Part shown: positions 24,978 through 36,313 of the stretch, piece by piece
How the letters are laid out: each line of letters starts with the position of its first letter
Position numbering within the stretch: the first letter of the stretch is position 1
From: Paramecium sonneborni
Lineage: Eukaryota; Ciliophora; Oligohymenophorea; Peniculida; Parameciidae
Assembly: GCA_905182985.1 (NCBI GenBank)
Contig: CAJJDN010000046.1
Span: forward strand, 47,631 to 111,630
Direction: 5' to 3'
DNA length: 64,000 nucleotides
Notes under the pieces: model-generated
The model's input: the letters and a program-made list of their open reading frames with translations, nothing else
What the model was told of the DNA's origin: nothing
Database searches by the model: none
Program-made: the position numbers and the translations under genes

Positions 24978-25154
24978 AATAAATTTTAATTCAATTATAT
25001 CTATATTTTATCCCTCCCATAAACATTCAAGCATTCAGTACCATTCCATTTATGTATGTTCTTAAAAAATCTAATCCTGGATATTCTTCCTAATATCCTT
25101 CTAAAAGCATCTTCTTTTTCATTACCTACTCTTTACCTTCCATGTCCTAAAAAT
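23783..25154. repeat. Direct tandem repeat, copy 1 (1,372 bp)
   Basis: Compared by eye, this segment matches 25156-26527 with no difference noticed, at a constant offset of 1,373. It is separated from copy 2 by a single N at 25155. Confidence 0.95.
25027..25154 (-). pseudogene. 3' fragment of the small gene found whole at 26400-26819
   Basis: The last about 40 codons (ending LDFLRTYINGMVLNA) are identical to the complete gene in copy 2; the fragment is cut off at the N. It exists only because of the tandem repeat. Confidence 0.8.
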
Positions 25155-25155
25155 N

Positions 25156-26350
25156 GCTACTCCATATTCTTGTAATTAGAGTGCAATTTCATATTGGAGT
25201 CTAACTTAGCTCCACTTTAAGAAGGATTAAATTATTGGTTCTGAAATCTCGATGTACCAAAAACTTATCTCATAAATCAAAATAATATAAAATCACTTCT
25301 TTGATTAGTATTATTGTTTTTAATTTGTAAACTTTTTCAACTCCTATTATTATTAGCTGATATCCTATAATTTTCTAGGAGCAAATTCTGGTGTGGTTTA
25401 TTCTTATTTGAATAATAAATGTTCGGTGATCTATTTAGCTGTGAATCGCTATTTAGGATTCCATTTAAGCATTCCTTATATCAAATCTAAAGCCATTGGG
25501 GATGCCTTGATTACATGTAATAATTTTTATGGATAATGCGTCAACTTCAATCCTAATTGATTGACCAACTTAACTCCTTCACTCCAATCCTAGCTATTAA
25601 ATGTTCTAAATTGAATTTCAATATATTTTACCCTAATATTTATAACATTCGATCAAACTGTTCTAACTCAGAAGAACCCACAAACAATGGTCTACCTAAA
25701 AACAATTCACAAGTGACACATCCTAAAGCAAATATGTCAATCTATGCATCATAACTTGTCGAATGTAAAAGAATTTCAGGAGCCTTTTAATCTCTTTATT
25801 TATTACTCTGTACCAACGAGTTGACACATAATCTGTAAAAGGGGGCTTGACTTCCCTTGAAAGACCGAAGTCTATTAATTTCACTTATTCACTCGAAATC
25901 AAAATGTTCTCCGGCTTTAAGTCCCTTACTTTTACTATAATTCACTATACCTATGAAAATATCCTAAATGATGAATGTGCATCAATGCATTAGCACATCC
26001 CAATATTATCTGTTTTATACGCTCTTCCTCCAATTTATCCTACGTATATAGCTAGTACACATTGTTCTCAAGATACTCATAGATCAAATATAGGCGCTTA
26101 TTCTCGTATCGCACTAACACATGCACTTATGCATACTCTCCAGCAGTTTAATTATGTTTGGATGCTCCTTCAATTTCATCAATGCCTTCACTTCTCTCTA
26201 TTGTAAACACTCATCCATTGATTCAAATGTCTCTCTTAACATCTTTATTGCCACTCGTTTCCCACTCTCTACATTCACTCCACTATGCACTATCCCGTAA
26301 GATCCATTCCCTAAACACTCTTACAATTCGTACTCTTATAATATATTCAT
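25156..26350 (-). pseudogene. MAK/ICK kinase, second copy truncated at the N
   Basis: Identical to the first 1,195 bp of the kinase at 23490-24977, from MNILQEYEL through the kinase domain into the Gln-rich linker, then interrupted by the N at 25155. It lacks the unique 3' end. Most likely not a second gene but a misassembled duplicate. Confidence 0.85.
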
Positions 26351-26527
26351 AATAAATTTTAATTCAATTATATCTATATTTTATCCCTCCCATAAACATT
26401 CAAGCATTCAGTACCATTCCATTTATGTATGTTCTTAAAAAATCTAATCCTGGATATTCTTCCTAATATCCTTCTAAAAGCATCTTCTTTTTCATTACCT
26501 ACTCTTTACCTTCCATGTCCTAAAAAT
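25156..26527. repeat. Direct tandem repeat, copy 2 (1,372 bp)
   Basis: Exact partner of 23783-25154. After its end the sequence continues uniquely into the small gene upstream of the kinase. Confidence 0.95.
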
Positions 26528-26819
26528 ACACTTAACCATAGTTCTACTATATATGCCTTCTGCAATATTATTAAAGTTTTTTCATTCTCTCTTCACCAGT
26601 AGGATTTACTTGAATGAATACAGGATTTTCCTTTATTCTAATCTTAATGTAATCTATAGGTTTCAGTCATTATCTCACTTAATCTTCATACTTTTTTAAA
26701 ACTGCCTTTGAAAGTTCAATGTAGCATTTATTATTAAAAATAAAAATAATGATTATTCGAATATTTTGGAAGTAATATAATGATATTGATTAATATTACA
26801 GATTATCCAAAACATTCAT
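26400..26819 (-). CDS. Small unknown protein (about 127 aa)
   Basis: Start MNVLDNLQYQSISLYYF. A 36-nt intron ending AAG joins LSKAVLKKYEDQ to IRIKENPVFIQVNPTGEERM, followed by QYCRRHIQQNYGQVYFQDMEG and EEYPGLDFLRTYINGMVLNA before TGA. The second half looks globular and conserved, but I do not recognise it. It lies 49 bp upstream of the MAK kinase start on the same strand. Confidence 0.5.
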
Positions 26820-26959
26820 TGATATCCGACCGTAAGAAACGGGAAATTCATATTGGAATGTATTTCCTCGGGAAATTTGGTCGATAAATGAAAATTTATT
26901 GCTTAATTATTAATAATAAGTTATAGATTATTAATTAGCAAACATAAATCAATAATTAT

Positions 26960-27529
26960 ATGGTTTTAAAAAAAAGAAATAGTGATTAAATTTTTTGGGA
27001 TTATAATCTACATCATCCATCCAATCTTGACACTTTAGCCTAAAAGAGCTTAAGAGTTTTGGTCTCGATTAGCACTCAAGACAATAAGAATGTAATTCAG
27101 AATAGACTAATAAATAATGATTTCCTATATTTATCAAACTCTAAAAGGTTCAAACAAATAAGATAGTAGAACACTAGGAGATTTCTTTTTTATAATGTGG
27201 CTTAATATATTACAGATTTCTGAGCTAGTTGGATGGTGGCAATAGCATTTCTGATGCTCGCTATATTCCAATAATTGTTCACTTAATTAGAGTTGTTTTT
27301 TAGAAGAGGAGGAAATGATCTAAATAAGTAATTTATGATATTTTTAAAAAGCTTCTTTAAAGAGGTTGATACTAAATTTGATAAAGCAACAACTTGCTAA
27401 TCTATACAGAGATATTACAGATTGGATGAAAGTGATCAATTAGACTGGAATGCTTAATTATTAAATATGCTTATGATCGTAATATCGACACTTAGAAAAT
27501 ATTTAAGCAATGTTTAAGAATAATTTTGA
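26960..27529 (+). CDS. Unknown protein
   Basis: Start MVLKKRNSDQIFWDYNLHH. Reading in frame gives SLRVLVSISTQDNKNVIQNRL and SKRFKQIRQQNTRRFLFYN; a 32-nt intron then joins LDGGNSISDARYIPIIVHLIR, and a 37-nt AAG intron joins QFMIFLKSFFKEVDTKFDK, ending YLSNVQEQF. Both introns are long for this window. The spliced product (about 165 residues) looks like a helical, ordered protein. No family recognised. It is divergent from the small gene at 26819, sharing a 140-bp spacer. Confidence 0.45.
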
Positions 27530-27715
27530 AAAGGCTTATGATTACCGAAATAAATAATCCTGAGTCGTTCATTTGTTAATAAAATATATTGTTGTAATTG
27601 CAAATCTCTATGAAAATATGTAACTTTATCTTTAAAAATTGAGAATGAGACGTGATTCAATACAATATAGGTTGTATTATATTGTATCTAATTTTTATTA
27701 ATATAATATAAATTT

Positions 27716-28417
27716 ATGAAAAGAAAAACTCTCTTACTTGAAGCTGATATCATACAATAAATAAAAAGTGCCTTCAATCTAAATCAACTTGAGATCACAG
27801 AATTGATGACTTAGGCTAAAAGATATGATCCTAAAGGAACTGGTTATATTAGCAAAAATGAGGTAGATGATATTATGAGAGGTTATAATATACTTTAATG
27901 AGATAGATTTAAAATTATTGAGCAATGAAAAGCTGATTGCAAAATTTAAAGAGGAAATAAAAAATTATGATGGTAAATAACTTGAAATCAAACAAATATG
28001 TGATCTTTATTGTAAATTAAAGAATTATCAATAACAACTTGAAGATGAAGAAACAATCACTTAAGAATATAGTATTTAAATAATCAATTAATTTTAGTTG
28101 ATGCGTTTGTTGCCTTAGGAGGATAACCTGATAGATCAGGTTATGTATAAAAACAGACCATAATTGATATTATATAAAAGGAATTCGAACTAAAGATTGA
28201 TTTAGAGTCTTTTCTTGGAGATTTCTAGGGTAATCAGTTAGAGTTTGAAGATTTTTGTTAGCTTTTTGAGAATGCTGGAGAAGATGCCAAATCTTTTATT
28301 ACTGTATAATTTATTTTATTATAATCTCAATAGAGTTTCTCATAAGCTAAAAGAAACAATACTGATTTCACCGTGAGATTCAAAGATTTTGAAAAATGGG
28401 AGAAAACAGCTATGTGA
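27716..28417 (+). CDS. EF-hand (calmodulin-like) protein
   Basis: Start MKRKTLLLEADIIQQIKSAF. First EF-hand-like pair: helix, then RYDPKGTGYISKNEVDDIM, whose loop D.KGTGYISKNE has acceptable calcium ligands. After a linker (25- and 26-nt introns) a second pair reads YIDAFVALGGQPDRSGYVQKQTIIDII, with loop PDRSGYVQKQ, followed by FLGDFQGNQLEFEDFCQLF, a degenerate hand. A 30-nt intron precedes the C-terminus (FTVRFKDFEKWEKTAM). About 185 residues. The AFVALGG.PD.SG pattern resembles EF-hand proteins of ciliary axonemes (radial-spoke or dynein-regulatory-complex light components), but that assignment is inference. Confidence 0.75.
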
Positions 28418-28876
28418 TCATAATTAAATTCAATTTATATCATTATCTGATAACAACTATTCGTCTGTTACTATTTATCTATTTTATTAATAGAGTGATA
28501 TTTTATGATAGTATAAATTTGGAATCTAACAAGGATTTAATATTTAAGTAGAAGGATTGAAGAAAAAAATAAGAAATAAATATATTATTTTAATGGTTTG
28601 AAAAAGATTATTTGCTAAGACTTATACCAAAAATATGAGTAAGATTGATAAAAATTTATAATTGTATTAGAACTTATAGATTATATTGAATCTATGAGCT
28701 GTTAAGTAAATGAAGAAATAATTTAGAATGATTCGATATATATATGAATATAATTATGGAATATCATTTATACCTATTAGTGTTTATAAATAATAATCAA
28801 AGATAAACAAACAAAAGAAGAAATAATGGATGATTATTAGAAAAAAAATTTAAAGAGTAATTTTTTAGATAAAACC

Positions 28877-29110
28877 CCAGAGATACTAACAAAAAGCTTA
28901 CATTATTATAATAAAGAATGGTTAATAAAAAAAGTTAAAGCAAATGTAATAAAACTAATAATATTGCAATTGTAACAGTTTGATAAATTCTCGAATGATT
29001 AAAATGCATTAAAAACATCAACAACTAGATCAAAACTAGTTTATATATGAAAACTTTTTGTAGATTAAGTAGGTTAATTAAGTAACTAATGTAAGCATAA
29101 ATATACTAAA
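28877..29110 (+). pseudogene. Degenerate RING-domain copy (left inverted arm)
   Basis: Aligns at nucleotide level with the minus strand at about 39080-39330 (e.g. HYYNKEWLIKKVKANVIK here, HYYHEECIIQKIKAHCNQ there; then ALKTSTTRSKLVY versus ALKHQQQDQKQFTY). Every zinc-binding Cys of the intact gene in this stretch has been replaced or lost, and the upstream half of the gene is not recognisable. A decayed duplicate. Confidence 0.7.
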
Positions 29111-29225
29111 TCATAATGGAGTTTCATATATTGGAAAAAATTAAATTATTATTTCTATTTTCATATCATTTATATGCGACCCTATATATATGATAAAATT
29201 ATTTATAAAATAATAATATTTATTT

Positions 29226-30837
29226 ATGTCAAAAGAGTGGACCATTTATAAAATTTGTGGAAATTCTTTTAAAATTATTTGTGAGGAGAATAAAAAAGAA
29301 AAAATTTAAATTAAATTTGATTTAATGGATCAACCATTAGATTGTTAAAGGATTGGAAATCCTGAATAGAATTCATATATAATGTATTCAATTTTTATGT
29401 TAAAAAATTAATAAAAAGCTACTTAGATGAAAGATTAATAAATTTAAGAGTTAAAGACAATGATAATTGAGAAAGATTAGTAAATTGAAAAAAAAATAGA
29501 GGAGTATTAAAAAATGAAGAATTGTGAAATTTAATTTTAAGCCAAAAATCAAACGATATTGGGACTAGAAGAAGAAATTAAAGGTTTAGACAAATAATTG
29601 AAATAGGAAAAAAGTATGAATGGAGATGTTAAAGTTAATACAAAATTCAAAGAATAAATAGAATAATATCAAATTAAAATAGAAAACAAAAATTAAGAAA
29701 TATCGAAATCCAGAAAGTTATTGGATTAACTGTCGAAAGTTAACGATTAATTATCTAAAGATTTAGATTAAAAATCCAAAATGTTAGAATAAAAAATCTA
29801 AGAGCTTGAGTAACTATCTTAATAGAACTAAATAGTATCCTAAAAGGTAAATTTATCTTAAATTATTATAATAAAGACCTAATTGTTCATTAAAAAAGTT
29901 CAAACTTAAGATAATGATATTAACGAAGAAAATAATAAATTAAGATAAGAAATATAAAACTTAATTTTGAAACACGAAAGAAATCTTCATGCAGCTCTTG
30001 AAAATTAAAAAAAGTAATTAGAATAATGGTTGTAATAAACAATAATTATTCGTAAGTTTAGTTGATGAGTAAAAAAAGAGATTTAAAACTTGAAAGATCA
30101 ACTGAAAAGTTTTTAGTCAAATTTAGAACAATAAAAGGATTTTGAAAATAAAAATAATAAATTTTTAGACTATGAAAGAGATATTTAAATGTTAAAGAAA
30201 GAATTAGAAAAATATATGAAAAGCTAATCTACTAATATTCAGAATAAAATTATTATTAAGCTTTAAAAGAAAATATAGAAGTTCGACCTTTTTAAAATAG
30301 AATTCTCGAATTTTCAATTTAGAATTCAAGTTAAAAATTAAGCAAATAAATTAATAAAAAAATTTATCTTAAAATTAAATAAAAGAATAAATACTTAATA
30401 TTTTTTATTTCTTGAACTTATAAAATTATTTGATTAAGAAGCTTAAAACTCTGACAAATAAAAAATAAATTTTAAGTAATTAAGGATTCCTAGATAATTT
30501 ATCATTGAAGCTTCAAATGGAATTTACTTTTATTGTGAGGAATGGATCAAAGGGGATAATATTTTATGTAGTGTTAATAGTAACTATTCAAACATAGAAA
30601 TGCATTTCAATAAATTCTTAATCTATTGCTATGATAAAATAAAAAAGAAAAGAATATTTACTTAATTATCTTTTAATAAAACTGGTAGTATCTAATGTTA
30701 TTGCATATGAACTTTTTAACTGTCATTTTAATGTAAATGAAATCCTTGAATAGTTCTGCAAATTCAATTAATTAATAAGTAAGAAGAATATATCATTAGA
30801 AGAAACCAGAAATGAATAATATTAATTATAGAATTGA
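29226..30837 (+). CDS. Long coiled-coil protein with conserved C-terminal module (left inverted arm)
   Basis: Start MSKEWTIYKICGNSFKIICEE. N-terminal module of about 70 residues, then about 250 residues of heptads (EEEIKGLDKQLKQEKS, KSRKLLDQLSKVNDQLSK), then a helical block and a C-terminal module beginning LRIPRQFIIEASNGIYFYCEEW and NILCSVNSNYSNIEMHFN. Introns of about 30 and 27 nt, both AAG-ending, fit in the middle. Near 30690 the frame must shift by one base to reach ELFNCHFNVNEILEQFCKFN; this is either an unplaced intron or a real lesion. The paralogue at 37224-38805 shares both end modules. Function unknown. Confidence 0.6.
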
Positions 30838-31086
30838 AAAAAATTTATATTACATGAATTTTATTTAAGCAGATATCTAACTCTAATTTTATTTATTTCT
30901 TGCAGCTAAAGTTGAATTTATCCTTTGATAGTCTTTTGTGCAATTTTTATAGTAGAAATATATTTTTGATATTATTCCTAATAATTTTTTAAAATACTTA
31001 ACATTATATATTTATGAATAAAAGATTTTTCAAATAAAGTTAAGTATTTCCAATTAATAAAGTAATTTAAAATAATAAATTAATTC

Positions 31087-31160
31087 GCCCGGATAGCTCA
31101 GCTTGGTAGAGCGAGAGACTCTTAATCTCTAGGTCCAGGGATCGAGACCCTGTTCGGGCG
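31087..31160 (+). tRNA. tRNA-Lys (CUU)
   Basis: 74 nt. Acceptor GCCCGGA pairs with TTCGGGC (one G-T), D-arm GCTC...GAGC, anticodon stem AGAGA/TCTCT with loop CTCTTAA giving anticodon CTT, T-arm CAGGG/CCCTG with loop ATCGAGA. Discriminator G, no encoded CCA. No intron. A T-run (TTTTTTT) 4 nt downstream is the Pol III terminator. Confidence 0.97.
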
Positions 31161-31172
31161 AAATTTTTTTGG
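31161..31172 (+). terminator. Pol III T-run after tRNA-Lys
   Basis: AAATTTTTTTGG immediately follows the tRNA; seven Ts on the coding strand. Confidence 0.8.
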
Positions 31173-31215
31173 AATTTTTTAATTATAAATTATTAGAAAC
31201 CTTATAATTATTTTA

Positions 31216-32667
31216 ATGGATAATTAGTACAATCCATTTTACAACAATTCTTTGGAAGCGAATAGAAAAACAAATTTTTTGGTATCAAATGGAAAAAGGG
31301 TGGTTTAAGAGTAAAAAGAACAAGTAAAAAAATTATTTATTGAAACTTTTTAGATATTGCTTAAGGAAGAAAAACAGAAGTAAGAGAAAGCCTAACAAAT
31401 TCAATATGAAAGAAAATTATTAAATTAAGAGCCAATACCTGTTTATTTGTAAAGAGATGATAGATAATAAAAGATAACTGCTTCTGAGAGAAAGGAAATA
31501 ATTAGAAATATTGAGAATTAAGCTAATAAAAATTCTGATGGTGGATTTTTCGCTAATGTTTTTAAGCAGCGTGATAATAAAGAATAATAAAAATAGCAAT
31601 AGAAATAAGCATATATAGAAGAAATATAAAAATAAATTGATGAAAAGAAAAGAAAGAAAGAAGAAGAGAGATAAAGAAAGATAGATGAAGATCGTTAATA
31701 TGAAGAAAAGATTATAAAAGAGAGGGAAGGAATGAATTAAAATTCAGTAATAAAAGATGAAGATAAGAAATAAATAATAAAAACAGTCAAAAATAGACAT
31801 CTGTTATAATAATAAGATGAATCAAAATTAATCTTTAATGAGTTTGATGAACAATAAACTAACTTAACAAATAATAATATTGTGCCTAATTATTTGAAAG
31901 AAAATTTAAAGGAAGTGGATGATAAATTTGAGTAAGACTTAAAAAATAAAACAAATCCTCACACACCTTTCACTAAATTATAGTCATAAAGAACTTTATA
32001 GGACTAGAATGCAATAAATATTACTTATAATCATCCAAACACGGCTGGAAATGCACAAAATAATAATAGATCATTTAGAAACAATTCCTAGCACTATAAC
32101 TATGAATAAAATAACTAATAATTATAAATGTAGTTTGAACAACAGTAGATGTAATAATAATATCTTTTGCAACAATAATATTTCCCTTAATAATAATAGC
32201 TTTAATATTTTTAATAACCTTAGTATCAATAATTTGAATAAAAACTTATAATTCCTTAATTGATGGAGAAATTTTAGCGAGAATTCGAGGAGTTGAAAAT
32301 GGTAAATAGAATAAAAAGTAAAGAATAAGAAGAAGGAATAGATAAATTGAGAGAATAAATTGAATTGCAATCTTAAATGTGGAATGAAGACTTAAGAAAA
32401 TTAAGAGCAGAGGTTTAGATAAGCGCAGAATAGAAGAATAAAGCTTTTTATGAGTTAGAACATCTAAAAGGATAACTAAAGAAATAGGAGTTATTTGAAG
32501 AGGCTTAATACAATAACTAACAATAATAAGCTAAGCAGAGTGAAGATTGGAGGAGATAGGATTAAAAATTGGTTACAGAGAATGAATTCTAAAGAAGTCA
32601 AAACCAAAGTAGACAATAGAAATTTGAAGATAATTTTAATTTTTATAATTCATTTGAATAAGAATGA
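31216..32667 (+). CDS. Gln-rich coiled-coil protein (483 aa)
   Basis: A single uninterrupted ciliate-code frame, MDNQYNPFYNNSLEANRKTN to SFEQE. A large share of codons are TAA/TAG, so under the standard code the gene disappears. Regions: basic/charged helix, a long KKRKKEEERQRKIDEDRQ-type coiled coil, a poly-Gln/Asn low-complexity centre (about residues 285-345), then LMEKFQREFEELKMVNRIKS and REQIELQSQMWNEDLRKLRAEVQ, a second coiled coil. The tail is Gln/Asn-rich. It resembles centrosomal/ciliary coiled-coil proteins in composition only. No introns needed. The start is 55 bp after the tRNA-Lys. Confidence 0.75.
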
Positions 32668-32701
32668 TTAATTATTTATTTACTAAATAAATATTAATTT
32701 A

Positions 32702-35700
32702 ATGTCATCTTCTATAAATAAAAATCAATTTGTGTAATCAACGAATCAGCTCAAGCAAAATGGAGCATCGAATAACTAGCCATTCAACAATACTAATTTT
32801 GGCAATGCTTAAAGTACTATAAGATTGGAATCCCAAAATTAAGCCATTCAAATTGTAAACCCAACTGGTTCATAACTTTTAAAGAATTAGCAATACTGTA
32901 TTAATATTTTTAGCTATATTTATTAGTAGTATCTTAATAATATACTAATTAATAGTAATCACAAATTAAGTAGCAGCAATAATCTAGAATATATTTAGGC
33001 TAGTCAGAAATAAGAGGCACCAATTTCTTATAAAGTTAATTCATGAATAGTGCAAATGATAATAATCTATTTTAATCAAGACCTTTTTAAGGAACTTAGG
33101 AATAACATTTCTAATAGAAATCAAATCTTCAAAATTCTAATTCAAATATCATAACTTGTGATAATTGGACTGAAAACGATTATGCTAAGCAATTTGAGGA
33201 GTGGAGAGATTTAATTTAAAAAAATATAGACTTTATTAATCAGTTAGAAAATAACAGATTAGAAATTCCATTATCTAATGTCATTTTATAAGAAATTCTA
33301 AACATTAAAGCGAATATTTTGAAAAATTCATTTTTAACTAAACTATCTCAGTACTAAGAGATCATTAAACCATATGCTTATCAATTGAACATTAAGAGTG
33401 AACAATTACAAAAATCATTAGAAATTTTAAAATAAACTAATTAACCACCAATGAATAAATATGCCAATCTTTATTAAGAATAATAGTAACCTATATCAAA
33501 TATTCAAAATTTCAACCAATAATTAAGCCATATCAAACTAGAAATACAAAATTAAATCAATTTAACTAATAGTATACTATAATCCATTGGTGCTTAACAA
33601 AGTTATATAGAACCTTAAGAAAATTAATAACAAAAATTAGAGAATGCATTCAAATCTTTGATACAATATATTCGAGAACGAATGACTTAATAAATTAATT
33701 CATTAGTATTTATTCATGAAAGAGAAGTATTCAATTTAGAGAGATAAATTGAATCCTAACTTTAAAATTCTGATACTTTGAGCTTAACAAATTTATAAGA
33801 AAAACTTACAATCCTTGAAGGATAATTTGAAATATTTAAAGAAAAAAAGTAAGAATTAAGTGATTTTCAGCAAAGATTAATTAACTTAAAAAATAAAAAT
33901 ATCAATGAATTTTGTGAATATTTTTAGGATGTTATATCTCTCTACAAATAATATAAAATTTATTATGAAGAAATTAAATAAATTTAATAAATTCCTAATT
34001 AATCAATTTTATAAAATCTACAAATCAAAACCAAATAGTAATTATATATCTCAGCTAAAAATATTTGGCTAGAGATCAAATAATTATATTTTAATGGATA
34101 TAGAATTAAGGAATTTAATGAAGAAGAGAAATATCAATAATTTAGCCAATATAATATTGTGGCATAAGTGCAATATATCAAATCATTTTTGAACTAATTA
34201 TAATTTGAATATATTAGAAAAGGAAACTAAGTTCCTTTAGAAGAATCTAAAAAACTAAAATAATTAATTTATAAGGTAGAATGTGAATATCAAAAGACAA
34301 ATTAACTTAGATTAGAAATATCTAATTTAGAGCAATAAGATTTCATAGGATATAGAACTTACATAAATTAAAATCTAAAGCCTAAATTTTTTATTGATTT
34401 TAAAGAATTATATGTCAAGGACTTTTATGAAATCGTTCATTACTAGTATGCAGATCCTAATATAATAGAATCTATTAAAAAACTACTTTAATTTAAATTT
34501 CCAATATTCGATTGGAATGAGAATATTGAGGATGAAAAGGAAAGACTCTAAATAGTTCAATATAGACACAATGAGGTTAATGAAAAACTATAAGATTTGC
34601 AAGAATAATTTTCATAAGATTCAAAATTTATTAAATAATTAACAAATTGGAAGGCAGAACTGTTTAAATGTATCAATATTTTAAAGTAGTACATCATTAT
34701 TAAGGAAGAATTAAAAGGTTAACTGATAACTTTATTGAAATGGCCATAAGTATCACCTAATATTTAGAAAATTAATGAGTTTAGCGTTCATTGTGAGTAA
34801 ATATGTAGATAAGCAAATTAACATATATAAGCTATTGAATAATTAGAATAAATGAAACTAATAGTAAACTTAGAAATTTTGTTGAAATAATGGAATCCAC
34901 AAGTAAAGGATTATTTAATTTAATAATGCCATTTCATTAATTAGAGTTAATTTTCTCCATTAATTAATGAATAAATGTAAATAGCTTATTAATTTTTATA
35001 TGTATGCATGGAATGTTTAAATTATGATATTGATGAAATATTTTGTATAACTTCTACTTATTAAGAATTTGAGAATATTTTGAATGGTTCTACTAAATTA
35101 CAAGAGTTAAAGGGTATTCTTGATGGAAATATTCATAATTCTGCTTTGAGATATAAATTATTTGAAATAATAGAAAAATTCATGAAGGAAAAGATAATTA
35201 TTGACTTTTAAAATTTATTTGAATTAAAATTATAGTAGAGCAAAAATGACACAAATAATTTTAATCCAGAAGAGTTATCAAAGAGAACTGATTTGAAATT
35301 TCCTATAAATAGACCTGATATTTAAGATAATTTTTATTGTAAATAAAATATGGATAAGATTAATTAAATAGTAGATTAGCCAGATCTTAGATTAATATTT
35401 TAACAATTTAGAGAACTCTTAAATAATATTATTACAATTATTGATTAGGATAATTCAGTCTCAGACATTTAGGTTAATTAAATAACTATAATTGAGTTGG
35501 CATGCACTTTTGCTTAGTAATTACTAGTACAAAATGATTTGACAAATATTTAACCTTTAATTAAATTTCATTAATAATTAAGTAAGTATCCAAATACAAA
35601 ATAATTATAAAATCAATTAATAAACTTAGGAATTGTATTTCCAGAAGAATATAATAAATATTTAGATGCTTGTCGAAGAAGAGTCTAAAGATTAGCCTAG

Positions 35701-35922
35701 AATATATGCTTAGAGTTTGAATCTTTAGATTTAAATGAGATTTCTTAAGCTAAATGTTTTTTTAACAACAATGAATATCTTTTGAAATAAATTGATTTTC
35801 CTTTTCTTTATATGGATGCCAAGTCATTGATTTTAGAGTATCAACCATTAAAATTTAATTGCACTCTAAATGTTAAAATAAATGGAAAAGTTTTAAAGTA
35901 AGGATAGACAATTCAAATTTGA
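32702..35922 (+). CDS. Large unknown protein (about 1,060 aa)
   Basis: Start MSSSINKNQFVQSTNQL; one 29-nt intron (32898-32926, GTATTA...TATTAG), then a single exon of about 1,000 codons with no TGA. The N-terminal 130 residues are Gln/Asn/Ser-rich and disordered-looking. The rest is alpha-helical with interspersed hydrophobics (NWTENDYAKQFEEWRDLIQ, FFIDFKELYVKDFYEIVHYQY, KFPIFDWNENIEDEKERL). The C-terminus has a small beta-rich segment (PLKFNCTLNVKINGKVLKQG). I do not recognise a family. It starts 34 bp after the preceding stop and ends 19 bp from cytochrome b5. Confidence 0.75.
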
Positions 35923-35941
35923 TTTGTTTTTTATTATAATA

Positions 35942-36313
35942 TCATTTTGCAAAAATATTCCACAATATAAATACTATAACAAGAGCAACAATTAAATATG
36001 CAAACTACTAAGCACTTGCAGGTGTACCACCTCCAGCTTGCCAAGGTTCTTAGGGTGATGTTTTATCAATTATTCCAACCTAGTATTTTTAAAGTATTTG
36101 GCGAGCTCCTGATGTATGTCCTATATTTAAATCGAATTCTTGACCTGTTTCATTAAAATCTCTGGTGGCATCTTTACCAAAGCGATTTTGCAAGACTGCA
36201 GGACCACCTGGATGTTCATTAAGATATGGGGTTGGATCATACACTATACCATCTATAACAAGCCATCCATTTTTTAGATTCTAAGCAACTTGTTACCATG
36301 TATATGTGTTCAT
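35942..36313 (-). CDS. Cytochrome b5, tail-anchored
   Basis: Haem-binding electron carrier of the ER or outer mitochondrial membrane. Uninterrupted frame of 123 residues. WLVIDGIVYDPTPYLNEHPGGPAVL contains the axial-ligand HPGG; the second ligand is in FDLNIGHTSGAR, with TRDFNETG between (the F..TGH region; spacing slightly longer than in animal b5). After KYQVGII the domain ends, followed by a Gly/Pro linker and a C-terminal helix FAYLIVALVIVFILWNIFAK, a tail anchor with a basic end. No intron. Convergent with the large gene, stops 19 bp apart. Confidence 0.93.

Noticed and set aside
24184..26352. Plus-strand standard-code ORFs repeated at 24184/25557 and 24785/26158
   Set aside because: They are antisense shadows of the duplicated MAK kinase.
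23783..26527. Two tandem MAK kinase genes
   Set aside because: Complete identity including introns, with an N at the junction and complementary truncation, fits an assembly duplicate better than gene duplication.
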